The notes below the pieces were generated by a model, which was not told the origin of the DNA, did not search any database, and saw only the letters and a list, made by a program, of their open reading frames with translations. This document shows positions 54,065 through 62,153 of a stretch of 64,000 nucleotides of DNA, in pieces. Origin of the DNA: Coprinellus micaceus (taxonomy: Eukaryota > Basidiomycota > Agaricomycetes > Agaricales > Psathyrellaceae); the NCBI GenBank assembly GCA_951394405.1, contig OX596335.1:310001-374000 (forward strand), written 5' to 3'. Within the stretch, counting starts at the first letter, position 1; every line of letters starts with the position of its first letter. A program made the position numbers and the translations under genes.

Positions 54065-55909
54065 ATGGACACCGCATTCCTCGACCACCTGGACACAAAC
54101 TACTGCCCTTCAGACGACGATGTGACCAAAATACAAGCTATAGTCAACGCCAACACTCATGCAGCAAGCTCCATCGATGCAGATATTGCCTGCTTGATCA
54201 AACAGCGAGGCGCCCACCTTGACTCTGCAAATCGCCATGCGTTCCTCCTTTCGCCCGTCAGGAGAATCCCTGATGATATGCTATCCACCGTATTCCATGA
54301 ATACCTTCGCACAGACGCCGGAGCGCCCCTGACTCGAACCCACCCTGCAGTTGTGGTGAGCCATGTGTGCCAGCGCTGGCGTCAGCTGGCAACATCCACT
54401 CCATCTCTGTGGAATGGGATTCGCCTATACATCCCTCAAATCTCAATCGCTCCGTTATTGCGACCTGGCCGGATGACACCGCCGCCCAACGACGCAGTTA
54501 CAGACGAAGCAGTCGTCCGATGGAAGGCGATAGTCGACCGGAATCTCGCAATTGCACAGGTTTGGCTGGATAGGTCTGGCGAACACCCGATTGACGTTAC
54601 TCTGGGCGCCGTCTTCCCTCTTCGGCCTTCGTACCAAATTGACTTTCCCTCTGCAACTCGGAGAAGCTTGCAGTTCCTTTGCACTCTCGCCCATCGATGG
54701 AGGTCTGCCCAATTCGACCTGTCGTTTGGGCGAGAAAGGATTGGCGTTATTGCCAACGTCCTCGAACCTTTGACTTTGCTACAACCACACCAAGTCCCGC
54801 GACTCGATTCTCTCTCACTGAAGACGTCCGAAATGACGCACGGCTCCGAGTCGACTCAACTCCCGGCCGTCCCCGTGATCCCAATTCTCCGAGGCGCCGG
54901 TCTTCGCACCCTTCATCTGCCCACTGTTTGCCAGGAATGGGCGACACTGCCAATAAACTGGTCAACCTTGAAGGAACTCCGTTTCTCGTACTACCAAGAT
55001 GCCTTCCCCAATCGCAATGCAACCATAAAGCTCCTCGATTCGCACGCATTCCTTTTGCTGAAGGAATGTCACAGCCTGGTGTCTTGTGATCTCACCCTAT
55101 ACAATGGCGGCTGGGGGTGGAACCAACCATCGTCCCCTCACATCACGGGCATCGCATCCCTTCCAAACTTACGATCGCTGACTATTCGAGGGCCTATCCC
55201 CTCGGCAAACTTCTTCCAAGCGCTAAGCCTCCCCTCGCTCCATACCCTTCATCTCACAGGCCCAATCCCGATATCGGACCAGAACCGCCCCTCCAGTCCT
55301 ATCCCCCTGGACTTTGTGCCCCCGCCCATCCCTTCAAACCCAGCGCTGGACTGGATAAGAACTGTGGGTCATCAGTTGCACAGAGTCAGCCTTCGTATCA
55401 TCGACGTCGATACCAATGCACTGCAGAGCCTGCTGGAGGACCTGCCCTTGGTGTCTGATCTCAAACTTTCAGATTTCGATTTTGAACGCTCAGATGGAGA
55501 ACGGTCCATCGCCGGTATGGAGTTGGCTCGCCTGCTTACTCTGCAGCCTCTGTCACTTAAAACCGGCCTACAAACCAACACAGACGGCGAACCTACCCTC
55601 GCAATCTGCTCACGGCTCCGCAGGCTGCACTTGGACGTGTCTAGGCATCCAGGTGCAATCACTGAAGCGAGCGTACTCGAGATGATCGCGAGTAGACGGC
55701 TGGACCCTTTGGGTAGGCAGGAGCGAGGGGACATAGCAAGGCTTGAGGATGTGATGGTTGAATTCCCGACTTTCCCAACAATGAACATTCGGGAGGAGCT
55801 CGAGAGGAGAAGCGTGGATGTAACCTACTTTCGCTTCAAGGCGTCTTACCCAACTCCTCTACCTTTCACACCACACCCACGCCCCGTATCGATAGCCGAC
55901 CCGTTTTGA
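54065..55909 (+). CDS. F-box-like protein, array copy 3
   Basis: This is a single-exon gene of 614 residues starting DTAFLDHLDTNYCPSDDD. The F-box is near residues 60-118 (LLSPVRRIPDDMLSTVFHEY, VSHVCQRWRQLATSTPSLWN). The middle carries TLHLPTVCQEWATLPINWST and LKECHSLVSCDLTLYNG. The tail reads MNIREELERRSVDVTYFRFK. It is the closest relative of copy 4 (56856), with long shared blocks continuing past the stop codon into the flanking DNA. Predicted role: SCF substrate adaptor, target unknown. Confidence 0.85.
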   Translation: MDTAFLDHLDTNYCPSDDDVTKIQAIVNANTHAASSIDADIACLIKQRGAHLDSANRHAFLLSPVRRIPDDMLSTVFHEYLRTDAGAPLTRTHPAVVVSHVCQRWRQLATSTPSLWNGIRLYIPQISIAPLLRPGRMTPPPNDAVTDEAVVRWKAIVDRNLAIAQVWLDRSGEHPIDVTLGAVFPLRPSYQIDFPSATRRSLQFLCTLAHRWRSAQFDLSFGRERIGVIANVLEPLTLLQPHQVPRLDSLSLKTSEMTHGSESTQLPAVPVIPILRGAGLRTLHLPTVCQEWATLPINWSTLKELRFSYYQDAFPNRNATIKLLDSHAFLLLKECHSLVSCDLTLYNGGWGWNQPSSPHITGIASLPNLRSLTIRGPIPSANFFQALSLPSLHTLHLTGPIPISDQNRPSSPIPLDFVPPPIPSNPALDWIRTVGHQLHRVSLRIIDVDTNALQSLLEDLPLVSDLKLSDFDFERSDGERSIAGMELARLLTLQPLSLKTGLQTNTDGEPTLAICSRLRRLHLDVSRHPGAITEASVLEMIASRRLDPLGRQERGDIARLEDVMVEFPTFPTMNIREELERRSVDVTYFRFKASYPTPLPFTPHPRPVSIADPF

Positions 55910-56410
55910 ACCCCCCTTCATGCTTCCCAAGTTTCTCTGTTGTACTTGTCAATTGCCATTGGCTTCGATTCTCGTAGTCACGCTCCCAGGCGGGACTTGT
56001 AAATACCGTACCGAATTTTGTAACACTCGAACCTTTGCTGACGAATCCGTCTATCCCAATCCCTTGTCTAAGTACGCAGCCGTACCGCATCGTGTACCCT
56101 TCGGTCCAGATATCAAAGCAACCTTCAGGGACACTGAGCCTCCGCCGGCAATCAAACGCGCATCCGGGTTCCACACGACATCCCTGCCTCTCTTCCAACC
56201 CTCATCTCCACCGCTGACCCGACGACTTCGTTTCCAAACTACTCACCGGAAAATATACTATGTCACCTTCAATAGCCCCAGGGCCTTGCTGCCGAATCTT
56301 AGAGCGCCCTCAGCAAAGAGGGCGTCTCTGTTCGCCCCGCCCGCGGGTATCACCAGTGGTACGCATGTTCTACGAAGAGGAGAAAGCCACAAGCTGAGAT
56401 TAGTAGCGCT
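55910..56410. repeat. Duplicated flank including a dead first exon
   Basis: This 3' flank of F-box copy 3 aligns in order with 58740-59215, the 3' flank of copy 4. Shared blocks are CGCGCATCCGGGTTCCACACG, ACTCACCGGAAAATATAC and the coding-like block from 56260 to 56358. It defines the tandem duplication unit. Confidence 0.75.
56260..56358 (+). pseudogene. Dead copy of exon 1 of the mitochondrial-protein gene
   Basis: This matches exon 1 of the gene at 59042 (its ATG, the AAGAGGGCGT block, and VSPV before a GT donor) but with frame-changing indels and without the downstream exons. It ends at the equivalent donor gtacgc. It was evidently copied together with the F-box gene and then abandoned. 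Confidence 0.7.
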
Positions 56411-56855
56411 CGTGACCTCGTCTTCAATTGTAGCTCCGACATACTCGCCAATAAACTAGAGACGTTGTGCGGAGTAACGGGAAGCTTGTCTCGTACTCAT
56501 CCATTTCAGGATGTCGACGGCGCTCACGAAGGTGAAAGACGCCTCAGCGTCGACGCGACGGCGTCCATAAAGAAAATTACAACGTCCACCAGGTTCCCTC
56601 CGAGCCAATCATAGTGCGTTGGGCACCCCAGAGTCGTCATCGAGAACAATCCAGAACCCGTCCGTCGCATCCAGCTCAATATTAGCTCCTAGTCTTCGTT
56701 GGCGCCCTGAATAATCGTCACCGTGGTGCTGTAGTGCTTGCATGGATCGTAGTGAGAGTGGAGCACTCCACCAGAACAGAAAGCCACGGCGATGCACTCG
56801 CACGTCTTCATTTTGCCTTCCCGTGACTCCGCACGACGCCTCTTCCTCAACCATC
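56411..56855. other. Promoter of F-box copy 4 with an ~370 bp insertion of unknown origin
   Basis: The left part (to about 56459) matches the copy 3 upstream module, and the last 30 bases (CTCTTCCTCAACCATC) also match. About 370 bases between them have no counterpart in copy 3. That stretch shows no inverted ends, no clear duplication and no sure coding frame. Confidence 0.5.
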
Positions 56856-58718
56856 ATGGCCTCCCCATTCCTCGACCTCCTGGACACGAATTACTGTCCC
56901 TCAGACGGCGACATACCCAGAATACAAGCTATAATCAACGCCAACACTTGTGCAGCAAGCTCCATCGATGAAGATATCACCCATTTGCTATCCTCCTTGA
57001 TCAAGAGGCGAGACACCCACCTTGATTCTGCGAATCGCCATGCATCCCTCCTTTCACCCATCAGGAGAATCCCTGATGATATTCTATCCACCGTATTCCA
57101 CGCACACCTTCGCACCAAGGCTCAAGCACCCCTGACTCGAGCCCACCCTGCAGTCGTGGTGAGCCATGTGTGCCAGCGCTGGCGTCGGCTGGCCATGTGC
57201 ACCCCATCTCTGTGGAATGGGATTCACCTATACCTCCCACAAGTCTCGATTGAACAGTTCCTGCAACATAGCCACCCGACAACGATGCCCAACGAGGCAG
57301 TTAGAGACGAGGCAGTCGTCCGATGGAAAGCGATGGTCGACCGGATGCTCGCAATTGCACAGCTTTGGCTCGATAGGTCTGGCGAATGTCCGATTGAGGT
57401 GACCTTGGGCGCCATCTTCCCTGTTAGGCCTTCAACGGGCATCAACTTTTCCCTCACAACTCGGAGGTGCCTGCAGTTCCTTTGCAATGTCGCCCATCGA
57501 TGGAGGTCTGCCCAATTCGACTTGTCCTTTGGGGGGAGCAGAATCGGGGGTTTCTCTAACGTCCTCGAACCGTTGACTTTGCTACAACCACACAATGTCC
57601 CGCGGCTCGAATCTCTCTCACTGAAGACGTCCGAATTGAGGGACGGCCCGAATCAGCACCCCACCATCCCCATGTCCCTAATTCTCCAAGGTGCCGCTTT
57701 ACGCACCCTTCATCTCCCCACTGCTTGTCATGAATGGACGACACTGCCAATTAACTGGTCAACCTTGAAGGAACTCCGTTTCTCGCCCTACCGTGATATA
57801 TTCACCAATCACTCACCTCCAGCCATAGAGTTCTTCGATTCCCAGGCATTTTTTTTGCTGAGGGAATGTCATGGCCTGGTGTCTTGTGATCTCACTATAT
57901 ACGGTGGCAGCTGGGAGTTGGACGGGTTGGACCAAGCATCGCCCCGTTGCATCACGGGTATCGCATCCCTTCCGGACTTACAATCACTGACTATCCGAGC
58001 ATCTACCCCCTCGGCAAAGTTCTTCCAAGCGCTAAACTTGCCCTCGCTCCATACCCTCCATCTCACTAGCCCAACCCCAACGTGGGGCCAGAACCTCACC
58101 ACCAATCTCAACCGCCTGGACTTCACGCGCCCATCCATCCCTTCAAACCCAGCATTGGACTGGATAGAAAGTGTGGGTCACCAGCTGCGCACAGTCAGCC
58201 TCAGTATCACCGACGTCAATACCAATGCACTACAGAGCCTGCTGGAGGACCTGCCCTCGGTGTCTGATCTCAAACTTTCAGATGTCGAAACCTCCGTGAA
58301 TGGAGTACAGTCCATGGCCGACGTGGGGTTGGCTCGCCTGCTTACTCTGCACTCTCCGTCGCCTGAAATCGACCTACACACCAGTACTCACGGAGGACCT
58401 ACCGTCTCAGTCTGCCCACAGCTTCGCAGGTTGCACTTGGACATATCTAAGCGTCCGGGTGCAATTACTGAAGCGGGTGTACTGGGGGTGATCGCGAGTA
58501 GACGGCGGGCCCCTTTGGATGGGCAGAAGCGAGGGGACATAGCAAGGCTCGAAGATGTGACGGTTGAATTCCCGACATTTCCAACAATGAACATTCGGGA
58601 GGAGCTCGAGAGGAGAGGTGTAGATGTAAACTACTTTCGCTGCAAGGCATCTTATCCGACTCCTCTGCCCTTCATACTAACCACACACCCCGTATCGGTA
58701 GCCGACGCCTTTTCCTAA
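56856..58718 (+). CDS. F-box-like protein, array copy 4
   Basis: This is a single-exon gene of about 620 residues. The family start ASPFLDLLDTNYCPSDGD was chosen over an ATG 38 codons upstream that lies in the inserted promoter sequence. The F-box is near residues 68-125 (LLSPIRRIPDDILSTVFHAH, VSHVCQRWRRLAMCTPSLWN). The central landmarks are TLHLPTACHEWTTLPINWST and LRECHGLVSCDLTIYGG, and the tail is MNIREELERRGVDVNYFRCK. It is very similar to copy 3. Predicted SCF adaptor with unknown substrate; its promoter has been remodelled by an insertion. Confidence 0.85.
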   Translation: MASPFLDLLDTNYCPSDGDIPRIQAIINANTCAASSIDEDITHLLSSLIKRRDTHLDSANRHASLLSPIRRIPDDILSTVFHAHLRTKAQAPLTRAHPAVVVSHVCQRWRRLAMCTPSLWNGIHLYLPQVSIEQFLQHSHPTTMPNEAVRDEAVVRWKAMVDRMLAIAQLWLDRSGECPIEVTLGAIFPVRPSTGINFSLTTRRCLQFLCNVAHRWRSAQFDLSFGGSRIGGFSNVLEPLTLLQPHNVPRLESLSLKTSELRDGPNQHPTIPMSLILQGAALRTLHLPTACHEWTTLPINWSTLKELRFSPYRDIFTNHSPPAIEFFDSQAFFLLRECHGLVSCDLTIYGGSWELDGLDQASPRCITGIASLPDLQSLTIRASTPSAKFFQALNLPSLHTLHLTSPTPTWGQNLTTNLNRLDFTRPSIPSNPALDWIESVGHQLRTVSLSITDVNTNALQSLLEDLPSVSDLKLSDVETSVNGVQSMADVGLARLLTLHSPSPEIDLHTSTHGGPTVSVCPQLRRLHLDISKRPGAITEAGVLGVIASRRRAPLDGQKRGDIARLEDVTVEFPTFPTMNIREELERRGVDVNYFRCKASYPTPLPFILTTHPVSVADAFS

Positions 58719-59041
58719 GTTCCTCCGTTGTCTCACTTCGATCCTCGTAGTGTCACGCTCCACCGTACCAAATGATTTGTAGTGCTCAAGCTTTCACTGT
58801 CGAACCCGCCTATCCCTTTCCCTTATTTAAATATGAACCCGTACTTCATTGGGTACCCTTGTTGGGTCCAGATATATCAAAGCAACCTTCAGGGACGGCT
58901 GCCATTCTGCCGGCAATCAAACGCGCATCCGGGTTCCACACGTCACGTCCCCACGTGTAATCCCGGCTCTCTTCGAACTCTCATCTCCACAGCTGGCCTC
59001 GGCGACCTCCTTCCTAAACTACTCACCGGAAAATATACCAC
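58719..59041. other. Spacer before the mitochondrial-protein gene
   Basis: This aligns with 55910-56259 and belongs to the duplicated unit. It should contain the promoter of the 59042 gene. Confidence 0.5.
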
Positions 59042-59980
59042 ATGCTATCTTCACGGGCGTATGGAGTGGCTCGAAGCTCTAGGGGCTTGCTGTCGAATCT
59101 AAGACTGCCCTTAGCGAAGAGGGCGTTCTCTGTTCGCCCCGCTAGCGTTGCGGTTCGAACAAGGGTGTCACCAGTGGTACGTTCATACGTTCTACGAAAG
59201 TGAGAAAGGTATAGGCTGAGGCCATTTCATTGTCCCAGCGTCAGACACTCTCTTCCCAACTCCGAGCCTCATCTATTGGTGCTCGTCGTTTCTCCTCGAC
59301 CCCTCGGAGTCTAGCCACCGAGGACCCGTCTTATGACCCCAATGCTCGCCCTCCATGGATTGACGTGCTCGAGGGCGTGTCGAATGGGCCATGGCTACAC
59401 ACCACCATCCCTGACGAGCCCCTCCGACTGGCTGTCGCGCATGGGCTCATGTACCAGCTCTTGCTCTACCTGAGCCGACCTATCGACGGGGTGAACATGG
59501 AGGACGCAAGTAAGAATGAGGGTGCGGAGGGTGGCGATACGGAAGGTCAAATTAGCGATGCACACGCTCAGTACCTCTCGGTAAGTGAAGAAAGGCGAAT
59601 GTGAAACCACTGTCTGACCTTTCTCATCGCAGGCTTTTGCTGTTGCCCGTGTACCTTCAACTTCCGAGATGGGTCGAGCGCGTATCGCCACTACGAAACT
59701 GGTTTCAGGAGTTCTACACCAACTCAACTCCATCTCGCCAACTTCCCCGATCCGCACCGATCACCCCGACTTGTTCAAGGGCGTCGAACGCCTCACCGAG
59801 CTAGCAGAGAAGGAGTTGAAGGAGGGAGGGAAGCAAGGCGAGCTCAAGGATGGTGCGGAGTGGAAGGACTTTTGGGGACACGCCCAGCCGGTCGTTGTGG
59901 AGTTGGCACAGATGTTGAGTGAGAAGGGGTTCATGCTCGAGCAGGAAGGTCAAGGCGGAGCGGGGCAGCAGCCGTCTTAA
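59042..59980 (+). CDS. Probable mitochondrial protein, unnamed
   Basis: Three exons (59042-59176, 59239-59580, 59633-59980) give 274 residues. Exon 1 encodes a classic mitochondrial targeting sequence, rich in R, S, L and A and lacking acidic residues (MLSSRAYGVARSSRGLLSNL onward, about 45 residues). Exon 2 continues with RRFSSTPRSLA, a likely processing site region, and then NGPWLHTTIPDEPLRLAVAH and LMYQLLLYLSRP. Exon 3 carries MGRARIATTKLVSGVLHQLN and a charged helix, ending EGQGGAGQQPS. All junctions are phase 0. The start was found only by joining exon 1; without it the second exon has no ATG. I do not recognise the family. A dead copy of exon 1 lies at 56260-56358. Confidence 0.75.
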
Positions 59981-60147
59981 AAGAGTCACCGCTATATGAA
60001 GGAGTACAGCGAGTGTTGAGTATGTGACTATCTGTGGCGTTTCAAGTTTCGAACTGAGGCTCACTGCTTGTTTAGATACGATCATATTGACTTGGTTTAT
60101 ACAGTGGCAGCTCCTCGCCCTCCAGTTTAGAGCACCCATTACAAAAC

Positions 60148-61995
60148 TTATAAATCGAAGAGATATGCCTCGTCATAGAACCGATGTGGCTTCAGGGCCA
60201 CCGGAGAACAGTACGACGCGTCCAAGCGAAACCCTGCCAAGTCCACGCGCTTTTTCCCCAGCTCCTCCAAAATATCCATACACTGAGGCACCCCAAACTT
60301 CACCGTCAGGTTCTCTAACTGAGCGATGACCCCTTGGTTCGTCGTACCCGCCGACGCCAATCCCCTTCGGCAGGCGATGATTTCCACTGCGCTCTCCTCT
60401 GTCATGGACCCCGGCTCTCTACGCATGTCGCACCGGAGTATTCGGAGGCGCGGGCACACGACGGACTGGAGGTCGAGTCCGGTATCGCCGTCGTGAGCTG
60501 CAGGCCCCAGCACGCGAGCAAGGCCTATATCCTCCCAGTCCGTCGTAGGCATGACTCCATAGTGAATCGTGCCGTAACGAAGAGCAAGCTCCGATACGGA
60601 GGGTATGCATCGAAGTAGGCCTCTCACCCCGTCGGCGTCGAGCCTTTGGATGTCGAGCTGCACCGTCTTCAATTGGTGGCCAAAATTTTGCAGCCAAGCC
60701 AGAGCAACGCCCGCATTTCTGACCGTTCTGGTACCAAAGCCTAGAATTCGATCTCGAGTCCCGGTGGTAATCCCGGCGGCAAGGTGAAGGGCACGGAGGG
60801 AAGGGAGATTCAGTGCATTGAGGAATGCTTCACCCGGGATGATTCCTCGGATGGTCAAAGATTTGAGGTGGGGAAGGAAAGCGGTGCATACGAAGGGAGG
60901 GTGAGGGGCGTTCGGCCTGCTTGGTTTGATGGTAAGATCGCACACGACTAGGCTATGACATTCTGTCAATAGGAGGAACGCTTCGCCAACTCTGAAGTGA
61001 TTCGGCGGTTCCACCCCGCCGGGGCCTACAAAGCAAGAGAACCGGAGCTCCCTTATGCACGACCACTGTATTGGGAGAGCATCCCATCGGTGGCAAACTC
61101 CATCCAGGTACAAGGTCCTTAGCGCGGGTCCCCTGAGCACATTTGATGCGGGGGCCATAAGGCACTCGCTGGCCTCGCCGAGCAGAGTTGAAGGGTTTCT
61201 ATGGCCCCTTATCTGAAGGGATTTGAGCGCCGGGACGTCAGTCGCCTGCAAGGAGAGGAGTGGCTCTAGGGGCCCGTTCTCCTCCCCTGTGGAGGAACCG
61301 AAGGAAAGGTCGATCCAAACACGCCCCCATCGATGGGCGACCCCACAAAGTAACGACAGGCACTTTGCGATTCGGGGATAGAAGTTTTCACCCGCTCCGC
61401 CAAACCTCTCCTGAAATAGGCAGGCGCCCAGCGTTACGTCGATGGGATACTCCATGGACCTGGTAAACCACATCTTGGCAATCGCAAGAAGCTGGTCAAC
61501 CCTCGCGTTCCAGCATACGACCGCCTCGTGCATTGCCTTCACGGATACAATTTCCGCCCCAGGCTCCATGGTAGGCGGTTGTCGAACGGGGTACTCTGGT
61601 AGGAGGAGGTGAACCCCTGACCAGAGTTGTGGGGTTGATAGCGAAAGCTGGCGCCAGCGTCGACAGACATGGCTGATGACGACAGCAGGATGGTTGTGGG
61701 TCATGGTTACTCGTCGTTGGAGGTCTTGGGGTATACAAGCTTGGAATATGATGGATAGGATGTCGTCAGGGGTCCTACGAATAGGCCCTAGAAGACGGTT
61801 GTGGGATCTGACAGAGTCGAGGTGGGCGTCTCTCTCCTTGATCAGAGTCGATACGGAATCCATGATTTGAGCGATTTCTTTATCGATTGCATGCGCAGCC
61901 TGAGTTTTGGCTTGGATTATAGCTCGGATACGCGGGATCTCATCGTCTGTGGGGCAGTAGTTTGTCCCCAAATGTGAGTGGAATGGAGTTGCCAT
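60148..61995 (-). CDS. F-box-like protein, array copy 5
   Basis: This is a single-exon gene of 615 residues on the minus strand, starting ATPFHSHLGTNYCPTDDE. The F-box is near residues 65-125 (LLGPIRRTPDDILSIIFQAC, ISHVCRRWRQLSLSTPQLWS). The leucine-rich middle has GPALRTLYLDGVCHRWDALP and LLTECHSLVVCDLTI. The tail reads MDILEELGKKRVDLAGFRLD. It is more diverged from copies 1-4. It shares a 158-base divergent promoter with copy 6 and is convergent with the mitochondrial-protein gene (168 bases apart). Confidence 0.85.
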   Translation of the reverse strand: MATPFHSHLGTNYCPTDDEIPRIRAIIQAKTQAAHAIDKEIAQIMDSVSTLIKERDAHLDSVRSHNRLLGPIRRTPDDILSIIFQACIPQDLQRRVTMTHNHPAVVISHVCRRWRQLSLSTPQLWSGVHLLLPEYPVRQPPTMEPGAEIVSVKAMHEAVVCWNARVDQLLAIAKMWFTRSMEYPIDVTLGACLFQERFGGAGENFYPRIAKCLSLLCGVAHRWGRVWIDLSFGSSTGEENGPLEPLLSLQATDVPALKSLQIRGHRNPSTLLGEASECLMAPASNVLRGPALRTLYLDGVCHRWDALPIQWSCIRELRFSCFVGPGGVEPPNHFRVGEAFLLLTECHSLVVCDLTIKPSRPNAPHPPFVCTAFLPHLKSLTIRGIIPGEAFLNALNLPSLRALHLAAGITTGTRDRILGFGTRTVRNAGVALAWLQNFGHQLKTVQLDIQRLDADGVRGLLRCIPSVSELALRYGTIHYGVMPTTDWEDIGLARVLGPAAHDGDTGLDLQSVVCPRLRILRCDMRREPGSMTEESAVEIIACRRGLASAGTTNQGVIAQLENLTVKFGVPQCMDILEELGKKRVDLAGFRLDASYCSPVALKPHRFYDEAYLFDL

Positions 61996-62049
61996 GGTGG
62001 CTATGGTGCCGTGTCGTGGTGTTGGTTTGGGATTTACAGCAAAGGGAAA

Positions 62050-62058
62050 TTAGCGCCC
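62050..62058 (+). promoter_or_regulatory. TTAGCGCYC word in a divergent F-box promoter
   Basis: TTAGCGCCC followed by TTTCGATCTCCG lies in the 158-base gap between the starts of F-box copies 5 and 6. It could serve both genes. Confidence 0.5.
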
Positions 62059-62153
62059 ACATCCCCGTTTCGATCTCCGCCATGCTCCGATCACGGGTCT
62101 ATGGCTCCAGTCTGACGCGGCCCGCTCACAGCTGTTCCTCGACCATCACGATT

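Noticed and set aside
56742..56855. Upstream ATG adding 38 residues to F-box copy 4
   Set aside because: These codons lie in a promoter insertion and are absent from all other copies.
61962..62153. Upstream ATG adding 64 residues to F-box copy 6
   Set aside because: It would overlap the start of the divergent copy 5 and is not conserved.
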